Source: Struthidea cinerea (Eukaryota; Chordata; Aves; Passeriformes; Corcoracidae). Taken from it: a DNA stretch of 64,000 bases. The notes beneath the pieces are model-generated. The model was given only the letters and a program-made list of their open reading frames with translations, ran no database searches and had not been told where the DNA came from. This document shows, piece after piece, positions 52,711 to 63,963 of the stretch. Numbering within the stretch: position 1 is the stretch's first letter; the number at the start of each line of letters is the position of its first letter. The stretch lies in NCBI GenBank assembly GCA_013397865.1, contig VZTI01003895.1:146775-210774 (forward strand), written 5' to 3'. The position numbers and the translations under genes were made by a program.

Positions 52711-53190
52711 TGTGGAATATGGGGTTATATTGGTTAGAGTGGTTGAGGCTCACGCTCACGAGAAGGCCCTGTGGGAAAGGCCCAGCCGCGGGCAGGACGG
52801 TTGGCAGGCGGGTGAGGGCTGAGAGGCAGGTGCGGGGGAGGAGAGAGTCGGTTGAGCGACAGTTGGCAGTGAGACTGTGATTGGCTGGAGGAATGCGTGG
52901 ACAGGACATGAGCAGGAAGCTGATGGGTAATAGGATGCATGGACAGCAGCACTGCGGCTGTGCCAGCCAATGGGTGCCCTCCTGCTGTCAAATTCGGTTT
53001 GGTTTCGGTTGTGTTGGGTTGAGATTAAGGGTGTAAAGAGGGAGCAATTTTTGGCAGTAAATGGATCTTCTTTGGACATGCAAAGGGGTCTGTCGTCTTT
53101 GTTCCCCATTGGTACAAGTTTTCACAGGATCCTTTTCTTGTTTAGGCTGCCAGCCTCGAAGCTCACTCTGGGCTTTAACAATTAAACTGA
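52711..53190 (+). mobile_element. Probable old solo LTR; CpG-rich patch
   Basis: The stretch from about 52740 to 52990 is the only CpG-dense patch I noticed. It begins TGTGGAATAT (52711), carries two CCAAT boxes (reverse at 52880-52884, forward at 52967-52971), a TATA-like TGTAAAG (53032-53038) and a polyadenylation-like AGTAAA (53056-53061) spaced as in short-R retroviral LTRs. A pyrimidine-rich U5-like segment follows. This order fits an endogenous retroviral LTR in plus orientation, as I recall them from songbird ERVK-like elements. I cannot define the 3' edge and found no clean target-site duplication. The alternative is an ordinary CpG-island promoter. Overlapping open frames here look like by-products of the GC content. 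Confidence 0.5.
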
Positions 53191-53807
53191 GTTTCCACGT
53201 GACAGCAGTATTAACAAAGACTTTCTGGGCAGTTTCTACTTTGACCTACAACTGTGCAATTTCACTTCCAAGCACACGGCATTGCGACCTTGATTTGAAG
53301 ACCATGAGTCTTTGCAGGTATAGCTGAAAATCAGATTTGCCCTCCAGGCTTATTCTTATTGATGATGATGATGATGATGATGATGCCGGAAACATTGAAA
53401 AAAAATCTAGTTAGGGTCATGAAATTTTTCAAATAGTCTTCCAGGAAGCAATTTGAGTCACAATTACTATAAAAAACACTCAAGTGCCATCATAAAAAAG
53501 AGCATTTCCATTTTTACAGTGAAGGGGCTTGCTTTAAAAACTCTGCAAGTCTAGCAGGTGACCCCTGCTTTAAGAACAAACCATCACTGTGCTCTCACCT
53601 TGTGCTTCCCATCTCTGTTGTAACAGACGGGAAAAAAAACCCTTAGGCATCTAGATAATAGCTAACCAGCCAAAACTGGGTGGAATAATAATCACTCGTT
53701 CGCAGGTAAGGAAAATTCTCTGCTAAGTCGACATCAAAGGTAATGCTGACCAAGATGGAAGTCAAGGAGACTTGCCTCTGCATCTGTGGCTCTGGTGTTT
53801 GGTGTAC
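53191..53807. other. Unique sequence with a GAT run
   Basis: No gene or element is recognised apart from the (GAT)8 microsatellite at 53361-53384. Confidence 0.55.
53361..53384 (+). repeat. (GAT)8 microsatellite
   Basis: Eight perfect GAT units follow TTATTCTTATT. Confidence 0.97.
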
Positions 53808-54131
53808 CTATATAAATTTTGACTCTGAAGCCTTCCCTCTTATGTTCCTGATTAAATCCCTTATAAAATCCGGAGTATATCCCTTGAGTTCCTGATACAC
53901 ATTCCTTAAAAGGTTAAGATCAAATCTGGCAGGCAGTTCAGGCAACAACTGAGGGATGTTCTCCAAAAATCTGCCTCCAGTAACAATCCCCCATGACTTT
54001 AGGGCTTTGTCACAAATCCAAGGATTTCTGCAGTGGTCTTGGTATTCATCTTCTGCTACTCTGCGTCCTGAACTCTGGCTGCTCCTCATTACACTGTCTT
54101 CCAGGGCACATAAGGGCACTGAGGCTGCCAC
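53808..54131 (-). other. 107-codon open frame of unknown nature
   Basis: An open frame with stop TAG at 53808-53810. It opens at a GTG, and the first ATG is about 15 codons in, so a plain translation start is not obvious. Just before it, in minus orientation, there is a strong splice-acceptor-like pyrimidine tract ending in CAG (AG at 54125-54126). Read as an exon, it would start at 54124. The product has balanced composition, with an acidic and polar N-terminal half and, near its C-terminal end, a helix-friendly segment (LLRNVYQELKGYTPDFIRDL), unlike the A/T-rich frames elsewhere. I recognise no family. It could be a terminal coding exon, a decayed gene or retroelement fragment, or chance. 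Its neighbour about 620 bases to the left is the CpG-rich LTR-like patch. Confidence 0.2.
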
Positions 54132-57102
54132 AGGAAGGGAGACAAGTACATGGAAAGAGGATTCCAGTAGAAGGGGTGAGCTACTTGAATTTTCTGAGCA
54201 GTAAATTTGTCAAAAGTTGGACTGCAAATGGCATCACTTTAAAAACTGGATTCAAAAATGGTGGGTTTTTAAATTAACCATTTCTTTTGGGAAATGCCAA
54301 GTTAATTTAAAAAACCCAAACCACTAATTTAAATTTTTCTAGATAAAAAAATGTTTAAAAATGTGTTAACCCCCATTTTTCCTTTACACAGGTTTTGATT
54401 GTATATGGAATAATATATCTTGGTACTGCACGGTGATAATATTTAACACTGAGAAAAACTATCAAGGTTAATATTTTTGCAGCTCTTTTCTAGGGACAAG
54501 GAAATAGGATCCATTGTAGAGGATCTAGTAAAGAAGTGATGTGTTGATGCAAAAAAATGCAAGTAAGAAGAAAGGAAAAACAAAGACTGTCTGGATAAGA
54601 CTAATGTGACCAGAGCCCTAAATGTGGTCACTGCTGGTTGCCATTTGTGATTGACAGTCAAGGTTACCTCAGCAGCTATTAGGATCTTCTGGTGAATATA
54701 GATGACACTGAAGTAATGTTGTTTACTGAGAGTCTGACAGGTTTCAAGGATAAAATACAAAGTGCCACTGATGAAGTCAACTGACAGGGACACCACAATT
54801 TCCTTGTCTTTAATTTTTTCCTAATGTGTCGTGATCTGCAAAGTAATATTGACGCTACAGTAGTTCCTAAAATAGATGCCATTATGTTCATTAGATGCTT
54901 CACATCTGGATATCACAAGCAGTAGCTGTTGTAAGTAGCAGGGGGGAGGGGGGAAGGGAAGTAATTTTAATATTTTCTGGGTTTTCTTGATTAGATATCT
55001 TAGACTTCATAAGCATTTATTTAATTCATATTAGCATTTAACAGTCAAATGCCCTCAATGGAGAGAAATTACCCTAGAGGCAGCATAGAAATTAATGGTT
55101 GTTCTGTGATAGATCTTCTCTCTGACAAGGACTTAAATATTGAAATTCTAATTTATTTATTATGCAGGAAGATGACATTTTATCCCTCCAACCATTTGAC
55201 AGGAAGACACTATAATTATGCTTTTCCCTGGGTTCCCATTTTCCCCTCTGCACCTTTTGTGAGAGATTATGAGACTTCAGTCTCCCAAACAGGTTTGCCC
55301 TTACAGCAGCACATTTGTAGTAATCTAAGCAAGTGCAGTGACTGGTTCTTTCTAGATCATTTCTTCAAGCTGAATTTTTTTTGCCTTCACACACTGTAAT
55401 GGAGATGACAGATGGCAATGTGTTTGTTAGGAAAAGTGGAGGTGACTTTAATACACTCTCTGTAGATCTCTGTGCTTGCTCTATTATTAAGCTCCGATTT
55501 GTTCTGAGAGAGAGCACAAAAGGCAGTCACTGTATCAGAACACTCTCTTGCAAAATAGGAGTAGTGGAAATATTGCATGTAGTTGTGGTTCGTTTGAGTA
55601 ATTTTCTTTAGGAAGATTATTACTACATATTGCAGTCAGAAACTGAGGATGAGGAAACACAACCAACTTGTGGCAGCTACATCATCTATGCAGCCATTAA
55701 TTTATGCTGTAGGAGACTTTTGATAATACTGTTAGTGGCTTCTAATGTGAGCAGTGTGTCACATGCTCTGAAAAGGCTGTGCAGCCTTTTCAGTCCCTAA
55801 AAACAGCTAACTGCAAACCACTTCTAATATTCTGACGTTAACTTGAAATGTCAGTCTTATACATCAGCCTGGTCACTGGAGCTGTCATGTATGACTTCCT
55901 AGCATTTCTGAAAACAAAACTAAAAGCCAAGTAGGAATTTGGAAGAAGACTGGCAAGAAATGGCTGGACTTTAAAAATGCGAATTTCGTAGGGACTTGGG
56001 TAAGCATCAGGAAGGTGGAACACAAATATGTGGACACCGGAGTAGCTTACAAGCTGTCTCCTAGCCCTTGCACACAGCCTGCAGCGAGCACTGAGGGTCC
56101 TGGCTGGGCATTCAAATGTTTTTTTAAAGAGGAGGGTTAGTTCTTTGCTGCCATAGAGAAGAGGGGGCCTGCAGGTTTCCCGACTTTCTCACTTTATTCC
56201 TGCAGCAGCAGCAGGAAAAAGGGCCCCTTCCCCAGAATCCTTAACTGGGAACCAGTCATCCCCCTCATTCCACAACCCCTGCACTGCCTCTGCTAATGCC
56301 TCCCACCCAGCAGGAAAGACAGACCAAGGAAGTGGTGCTTGGTAGAACAGAGTGTAGGCAGAGTAGCCCCCAGTGTGGCAGCCAAGCCCGTTTCTTAGTG
56401 TGCCGTGGCTTTTGGCTTAAATTAGCCTGGGGCATAAAGCTGGGCATCTTGAACCATGGAGGCGAATGGGGCCTCTCAGATGACCCAGAAAGCACTTGCA
56501 GTGTTCTCATGGCCTGACATGGGAGAAATAGATTTCTCCAACTTTTAAAGTCAGGGAATTGCATTTTAGTGGTCTCTCAGGATTCTCCAGTGACCTTCAT
56601 AGTTTGTGCTTCCAGGGCCAGTAGTGCACCATCTATTCTGTGTTAGTTGTGATCTAGAATGAGTTTTGTTTTCTTTTCTCTTATAAGGAAATTGATATTT
56701 TTGAAGATGAGAAGTAGAGAAGCTTAAGTAAAAGGTCTGTTTGTGTGAGAGGAAGATGAAGATGGTAGAGAAGAAAAGAATTACATTGTTGTTTAAAAGA
56801 CTCAGATCTGCTTTCCTTACAAACTCCTGCCTTCTGATAATATTAATAGGAGCTTTGAATACTCAAAGGTCAGGGGTTCTGTAGCTACAGGTTTGTATCT
56901 ACATGCACCCAAAGAACTAAGAGTTTGGGGCTGCGTAGCAAATAACACAAAATGAAACTGTATTGCTCTGTTATGATAGAAATGCTGCAATTAAATGAGA
57001 ATACTTTATCTCTTCATACCCTGAGAACACTGAAATATGAACTTACTTATTAGTGGGGTAAAAATGAAAAAAAACTAAGCAAAAAAAAATAGCCAAATTG
57101 TC
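54132..57102. other. Unique sequence, no gene recognised
   Basis: It contains a purine tract with two G6 blocks at 54941-54959, an inverted repeat at 55768-55793 and a more GC-rich stretch at about 56030-56520. The latter has overlapping open frames on both strands but nothing recognisable. Confidence 0.5.
55768..55793. repeat. 26-bp inverted repeat (12-bp arms, 2-bp centre)
   Basis: CTGAAAAGGCTG is followed after TG by its exact reverse complement CAGCCTTTTCAG. The arms are not simple sequence. No annotated element surrounds it. Confidence 0.95.
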
Positions 57103-57158
57103 GTTGCTATGCTTTGACATTTTGAGATGTGTTGCTATGCTTTGACATTTTGAGATGT
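57103..57158 (+). repeat. Perfect 28-bp tandem duplication
   Basis: A 28-base unit (starting GTTGCTATGC, ending TGAGATGT) at 57103-57130 is repeated without any mismatch at 57131-57158, and the next two bases continue the period. Identity of the copies suggests a recent duplication. The open frame starting at 57155 begins in the second copy and is probably chance. Confidence 0.97.
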
Positions 57159-60055
57159 GTAACATCATGATTCTCTTGGTTTTTTTGCATTTAATGGTTT
57201 CTCAATATTTTAGGATAAGTACTGATAAACTGCAGAACAGAGAATCTCAGAAACCTGTTGTCGATGTCCATATGTTCTGCAACTGTCCATATTTTTGTTA
57301 TATGTACCTATTTAATCTTTTTTGTCTATTGAAACCAAATATACATACTCTGGATCAACTCAAAATCTTAATATGGCACCGAAGATCAACACAACTGAGT
57401 AGCTCTTCTTCGGAAGACTGTGATATGAAGGGTACTGATCACTTAAGGCAAGATGCAAATAATTGTGTTCTGGATAGAAATGAAGAACCCAATTCTGAGT
57501 CTTCTAAGTCTTTGTTTATTGGCTTTGGTTTTGTTTGTTTTGGTTTGTTTTATTGCAAATAAGAGAGGTTTGTTGGTCAGGCTTTTCTCAATGCTACAAT
57601 TGTGCATAGAATATTTTTCCTGTTAGTGAAATTGAGTAGATTCAGGTGGTTTTAAACTGGCATACGTGTATATGATGACTAGGACCATTTTTTATGGTTA
57701 TAGAACTGTCAAAAGTGTGTGACTGGATAAAGGGAGAAATCTACACATAGATGTTACAAATACTAAGCAGGTTAACACCTGCTTTTTCTAAGGTGTGTAC
57801 ATACCTTAAGCAAAGAAAACAGGCATTAAGCCCTTTTTAGATGTAAATAGGTTTTTTTTAGCGATTATGATTTATTAGACATATAAGCAATTTTTTTTGT
57901 GTAATAACTATGAAATATCAAATACAGTAAAGCAACAAGATCAAAGTTGCACATGAAATTTCATGTGATTTTGAGTTTATGTGCATGGAGATCTAGGACT
58001 CCTTCTGGCTGTTTTGAGAGAAATAATTTAATATTTCATAATTGGGGAAATATGTCAAATATTTCACTAATATTTTCAGAAGCATCTTCTTGATTTAAGA
58101 GCCCAGAAACTTTTCTAAATATAGCTTAAAATTTTGCCCCAGTGTACCACTTGTTGCAATTGAGTGCCAAAGTATATAATTTAAAATATAGTTCTAAGTA
58201 CTAAAAAGAATCACAGAAACTTTCCTCCGGGCTCATATTATATTAATTGTCCTTAATTCTGCTAAAAACTAAGTCTTACAAAAGACACAAATAAATACAA
58301 ATCTGATTTCTGTGTTTGCAGTTTAGTAAATTAACTGAGAAAGGACATGTCAGTGCAGGAGAACACTGGGAGCAAACAGCTTGGAGACCATTTTCAAATA
58401 GTTATTTTTGTTAACTTGGTTGTTTGATTGTAGTTGTCTCCAATTTGTCTGCCAAGTACGGCTAAGAAAGTCAACAACTGGGAACAGATCAAAGTTTAAA
58501 ATAACTCTAATTAAGTCAAAATTGCCCAAATATCTATTGATGGTCAATCAGGAATGAAATTGTTCTTCTAATAAAAGAAACTAACAAAACTAAAAAGTAT
58601 TATCTTACTGTTACGGTAAAATTAGATAAGGTTTCCTGGAAAATTGTTTTCCAAGTACGTTTGGAAGTGGAGTCCAGCAATAATGCATATTAAAGAGTAA
58701 TTTGTATTTTGTTGCATTTGCAAGCCAGAAAGCCAAACCAACAGAAGCTGCCACTGTGTGTGTGCATGCACATACATGTGAGTGCTTCGTGTGTGCCGCT
58801 TACCACATCCCACTTCTGTGTGTCTCTGTCAGAGGCAGATTTCCTGCAAGACTTTTGCCATGCTTGAAAGCTTGTCATGCTACAGATCAGTCAAACTAAG
58901 AATCAGCATTGCCTTAACCATGCTGCTAGGAGATAAGGAGAAAAAATTTTCTTGTTGGTTGAGTCAGCACAGAATTTTTACTGCAGTGCAGGAACATGTG
59001 TTTTCCAGGCTTCAGCTAAGTATCCTCTGTGATTCTTCTTTTTTCAAAATGCAGTTGTCTTCAGCACGTGTGTTATTACTGCCATGAAGACCCTGAAAAC
59101 AACGCCTGCACTTCCTCAGTTTTTTTTTTTTTTTTTTTTTTGTAAGAAACATTGTCTATGACAGGACTTTTACTTAGTTTTGCATCTATTATCTGATGTG
59201 AACTCAACAGCACATGCTGCTATCTCACTGATGATGGGAGAATTCTGTAACAAAGAACACACTACATACACACCAAATAATAAAAACAGTTAACTTAAAA
59301 GTTTCTGTTTTGGAACTATGCCTAACTCTCTCATGTAAGAATGATGGAACTCTGGCAATAGTGTTTTGTACTGGCTATCATTTTAGGAAAACCTGTAGGC
59401 AGTAAGCTATCTGGGTCAGGAAACACCATTTTGTCTGTCAGGCAGTGTGACTCAAATTCATTTCTGACTCTAAGCATCTGGAAAAGTAATTTGTTTTCTT
59501 GAGGATCTTTTCACTCTGGTGTGAGGACCTGAGACACCTCAGTTTAATTGCCCAAGGTTAGAGAAATTCATCTGCTTTCATGGCTGTTTAAAAATACAAA
59601 TAATCTCATTCCTTCCATAGAAAAAATTAGCTCTTCTGTTAGTATTATGCACACACAGATTTTCATGACCTATCATTTGCAACCTTATCCCTTCGCTGCT
59701 CAAATATGCCTTGAATATTTGGCACTCAGATGACTGTAATTTCTTCTGCAATTGCTTTCCAATTCCCTCTAAACCCACACAATATTTTTCACTGGTAGAA
59801 TTATCAGAATGCCTTTTTCCACTGCATAAGTCTTGTATTTATAGTCACTTATACTTTTTAGTCTACAAATAAAATGTAAACACCTCTGCAGTGCAATGTT
59901 AAGTTTGCTTAGCAGCTTAGCAGAAGACATACAAATAGCACATTTCAGCAGAAAGTGTAATGAAGCATATACGAGCACATACAGAATTGTTGAAATAATT
60001 TTAATTTTATATCCTTCTTTCTATTATTTGTTAGTGTGAGGAGATATATTGGATT
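57159..60055. other. Unique AT-rich sequence, no gene recognised
   Basis: It holds a 22-base T-run (59120-59141) and a short TG-rich patch near 58755-58795. The 57155-57562 frame lacks any recognisable domain. No mobile element is visible until the LTR at 60056. Confidence 0.55.
59120..59141 (+). repeat. Homopolymer of 22 T
   Basis: An uninterrupted run of 22 T. Confidence 0.95.
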
Positions 60056-60752
60056 TGTGTGGCAAGTAGTGGGGGAAATACAGGGTTGGCTTCTGTGAGA
60101 AGCTTCCAGAAGTTCCCCCCATGTCTGACAGAGCCAATGCCAGACAGCTCCAAAATGGATGGGATAACATATTTAAGAGAGGAAAATCACCTGTGCAACT
60201 GCAGCTGGAGAGAGGCGTGAGAATATGAGAGAGGAGCAGCCGTGCAGGCACCAAGGTCAGTGTAGGAGGAGGGGAAGGAGGTGCTCCAGGTGCCAGAACA
60301 GAGATTACCCTGCACACCCTGGAGGACCCCACGCCAGAGAAGTTGGTTGCCCAAAGGAGGCTGTGACCCCTTAGGAAGTCCATGATGGATCAGGCTCCTG
60401 GCAGGACCTGTGGCCCCATGGAGATGGGAGCACACACTAGAGCAGGTTTGCTGGCAGGACCTGCAGTTGGGGATCTACCTCTGGAGCAGTTTGTTTCTGA
60501 AGGACTGCACCGCATGGAAGAGACCTGTGCTGGAGCAGTTCATGACGAACTGCACCCCATGGGGAGGACTCACGTGGGAGAAGTTTGTGGAGGACTGTCT
60601 CCTGTGGGAGGGACCCCAAGCTGGAGCAGATGAAAAGTGTGAGGAGTCCTCCCCTGAGGAGAAGGGAGTGGCAGAGGCAAGGGGTGATGAACTGACCACA
60701 GCCCCCATTCCCTGTCCCTCTGAGCTGCTATAGGGGAGGAAGAAGAGAAAGC
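60056..60752 (+). mobile_element. 3'-truncated passerine ERV LTR (TguLTR5-like)
   Basis: The sequence opens with TGTGTGGCAAGTAGTGGGGG and carries a CCAAT box (60134-60138) and a TATA-like TATTTAAG (60170-60177). GGAGAGAGGCGTGAGAATAT and GTGCTCCAGGTGCC blocks follow, then a tandem array of about 46-base units, then a GAACTGACCACAGCCCCCAT block near 60690. I recognise this order from memory as the LTR family common in songbirds and called TguLTR5. The polyadenylation-signal part and the terminal CA expected after about 60745 are missing, and CR1 sequence starts instead. The segment between the CCAAT box and the TATA-like word also looks shortened. No viral coding sequence is present. The overlapping open frames between 60024 and 60756 on both strands are LTR sequence and not genes. 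Confidence 0.8.
60437..60631 (+). repeat. Internal tandem units of the LTR, about 44-49 bp
   Basis: Four diverged units start at 60437, 60481, 60530 and 60575, each opening with a form of CTGGAGCAG. A partial fifth starts at 60621. The units keep shared words such as GGACTGCACC and CATGG. They belong to the LTR and explain why open frames run through on both strands. Confidence 0.85.
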
Positions 60753-61035
60753 ACAAATACAGGATGGGCAGGGAATGGACTAATAGCAGCTTTTAGGAGA
60801 AAGACTCAGGGGTGTTGGTTAATGAGAAGTTCAATGTGACTCAGTAATATGTGTTTGTAGCTCAGAAAGCCAACTGCATTCTGGGCTGCATCCAAAGCAG
60901 CACGGCCAGCAGGGCGAGGGATGGGATTCTGCTCCTCTGCTCTGCTCTGGTGATACCCCACTGGAGCTCTGCATCCAGCTCTGGGGTCCCCTGCATAAGG
61001 ACATGGACCCCTTGCAGCAAGTCCAGAAAATTAAC
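60753..61035 (+). mobile_element. CR1 LINE ORF2 3' fragment, plus strand
   Basis: It begins at GCACAAATACAGGATGGGCA and continues in the CR1 order: GGGGTGTTGGTTAATGAGAA (60809-60828), CAGAAAGCCAACTGCATTCT (60863-60882), CACGGCCAGCAGGGCGAGGG (60901-60920) and CATCCAGCTCTGGGGTCCCC (60971-60990). An intact copy would encode the C-terminal part of the ORF2 reverse transcriptase here. The open frame at 60851-61282 still reads AQKANCILGC and VIPHWSS, decayed forms of that region, before it drifts out of frame. The 3' UTR is not seen after about 61035, so both ends are missing. Its 5' end is fused to the preceding LTR. Confidence 0.88.
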
Positions 61036-63963
61036 TCCATCTCAGCCAGACTCAATCCTGGAGAAATACAAAGATCACACTTCAATGGAAACATACTTTT
61101 TCATAAGTTCAAATGTGATGACACAGGGATGTTATGCTAATTTTAATTTCTATTGCAGAAATATTATTCTTTTGGGGCTTTTTTCTTTTCTTCTTTTTAC
61201 ATTCCATTTTTTCCTGAATATTATTGTTTGGACTGATGATATCGTAGATAAGGTTTTCATACCAAACTATACTACAAAGTGAAGTTGATAAGATTATCTA
61301 GGATTTAAAAACACACTTTTCCTGAGGAAATAAGAAGTAGGTGATAAAAACCTTATAAAACTAGTGGAAAAAAGCAGAATGTGCCTTAACTGAAGTAGTC
61401 AAAAAATGTAGAAAGTTGATATTTTTTGAAATTGTTGCTAATTTTGAAATTACTGCTCATAGCTGGGGTTCACATGGCAAGTTTTTTATTTTCCTGGTTT
61501 CTTGTTTTAATTGTAATTTTTAGTAGTAAGGATTCTCTGTCACAGTCTATTTCTCATGTAAAAATAGAAGAATTGTTTTCACTTATGCAGTGTTTGTCCT
61601 TTATAAAAATAGCCAATTGAAGAGCCCTGTCTGCCTGGAGAGATTTCATGAGTGTTATGATGCTGTCAGAGGAATGCCAGCATAAAAACTTTGAGAAGTC
61701 TTGGAAAATGGATTACCTTGAAATTTACTCTTTGTGTTTTGAATTTTTATCAGAGTATACTCTAGCTTTAATTTAATAATATGATATTTCTGGAATTAGA
61801 TGGGAGCACAATAGATTCCANTTTTTTTTTTTGGTTGTTTTTTTTTTTTTTTTTTTTTTTTTTGTTTTTGTTTTTGTTTTTGTTTTTTTTTTGTTTGTTT
61901 TTTTTTTAATATCTAGAAATAAAAGAACTGAATCTTTGCCAGGAAAGTGATGCATAGACACACATGGAATTGCTTTCAGCCCCTATTTCCCTCTCCTTTT
62001 TCCTTTCCAGCTGAGACAACCCAACCAGCACCCAGCATTTGTCCCCTTACTTCACGCTTTTCTGTTGTAAAAAGATGGTGGGAGAAAGTGCTCATGTAGC
62101 TTTGATCTTTCATCCACAGGTGGAGAACTGACATGAAGGAAGGCTGTAGGTAAGGCACATTCCACTAAGATTTGGACCACATGCCCAGACAACCATTCTA
62201 CAGCACGACATAATTGCCAGAAAAGCAAGAAAAACTGTTCATACCATTCAAGTCAGGGACAAGAGTTCTTACTGGTATTCATGAGATATATTTTCATCCT
62301 GAATATAGTACAAATTTCATATTTATAATTGAAACAGAAAGCCAAACCTGTAATTAAAATAAAATAATTCTTTTCAAAACCCAGTCCCTCCATTTCAGCT
62401 CCTCAATGGAGGGAAGTGTCACGTTGCTGTTGTTGCCTTAAGCTCAAAACTTCTTATAAATAATGTATTTTGGGAAGTAATTTTTAGGTTGTAACAGGAA
62501 TTTTTCAAGCTTCTCACACACTGCAAAAAACCTTAATGATAATGACTACAAAATTCTATCAGCAAATATATGTTGAGTCATTTTATTGTTTAACAATTTT
62601 TTGTTATTTTTCTCATAAATACCAGATGGCAGCTTTGTGCATGAAACTCACAATTAAACTTCCATGTTTCAGAATGAAAGTTTCTGTCTGAACACATGAG
62701 CTTCTGCCTGAGCCTCTCATTGCTTCTGGACACTGATGTTAAGATGGAGGACTCCAGTATCCAGAACACAAGACCATATTCAGTGAGGTTGGAATTTACT
62801 ACCTTTCCATTACACTTGCTCTTTGCACGTAGATGTGACATCTAATCATACTGTGTCTGCAAAGCATAAAAATAGTAAAAGAATAGCCAGTGATGGGTTG
62901 ATAATTTGTTTGAACCTTGAGGTGAAAATTAGTAAGATATTAACCTGTTGTCATAACAAATGTATTGTATTCATGTTGAAGTTGATTTTAAAAATTAGGA
63001 AAAGGTCTTCCTATGGAAAGCTCTATAGCAGCTGTCAGCAGAATCTCTTGGGGTGGCTTTGAGGATCTCATATTGATCTCCAGGCATGATCTGTTTGATT
63101 CTATTAGAATAAAAGTAATGGACAAATGCAGCTTTAGGGGTATGTTAACATTTCAGGTAAGACTGAAGGAAAATACTGATATTTTTACCCATGATCTATT
63201 ATTCAGGAATGTGATAGGCAATAGGTGTCTGATCAAATAATCACTGAAAGAGCAAGAGATAGCATCTTTGGTCAGATCTAAAACATGTCAGTAAATGCTC
63301 AATAGTAGGAAAGAATAGAAAGTTTGTGTTGAATAGCTGTTTATTCTTCCCTTTATCCTCAAGAAAGTTTGGTACAATGAGTTCTTGATTACAGTGGGAA
63401 TATATACTGAGCCAAAGAGAATATTTAGTGAAAGAAATTGATATGCAGATCTGTGTCTCTTTGATGTGGAAGTGGCTTGGCAATTCAAATTAGAGGCAGG
63501 CAAAGCTTTGGGGTAAGTGTATCCTGTCTAAACCCACTAATCATCCAACTCACCACTATAAATTGCTCCAGACCTTGAAGGCTAATCATCTAAGTGCTCT
63601 TTTTTTGTCAAGAGAGTAAAAAAGAAGTTTCAGAGGGCAGCTGATCCCATCATCTACTGTGAAACTCGGGAACCTGATTTGAAAACCTTTCAAGAGCGCT
63701 TGTAATTTCCAGCTACTTCTACAGTGGTCATGGGTGGTCAGGGTGCATGAATTCTCTCTAGAAGCTTCCTCACTTGCTGGTGAAAATATGCTCTGGACTT
63801 CAGATATACAAACTACATCTGTTTGAATAGCATATCTTTGAGATTTTTATACTCAGCAATTAAAATGTGCTTCAGCCTTTCTGCCTGTGCCCCAACTTCA
63901 GGAACAACCTGGGACAGCATTTTATAAAAGGACTCTTTTTATTTCCTTTCTACTCTTATACCA
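61036..63963. other. Unique AT-rich sequence, no gene recognised
   Basis: Apart from the T-rich tract with a single N (61821-61908), it holds nothing I recognise as a gene, RNA or mobile element. Confidence 0.55.
61821..61908 (+). repeat. T-rich tract with TTTTTG units and one N
   Basis: Long T-runs are interrupted by G, including several GTTTTT units at about 61864-61881. The first base (61821) is an undetermined N, a sign of uncertain base calling in this tract. Confidence 0.95.

Noticed and set aside
54941..54959. G-rich stretch as a G-quadruplex
   Set aside because: Two G6 blocks and one G3 cannot give four separate three-G runs with loops, so a stable three-layer quadruplex is not supported.
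57155..57562. 135-codon frame on the plus strand
   Set aside because: It begins inside the 28-bp tandem duplication and ends in a T/G-rich stretch. No domain is recognised.
60024..60756. Cluster of overlapping open frames on both strands
   Set aside because: They follow the TguLTR5-like LTR and its tandem units, which happen to lack stops.
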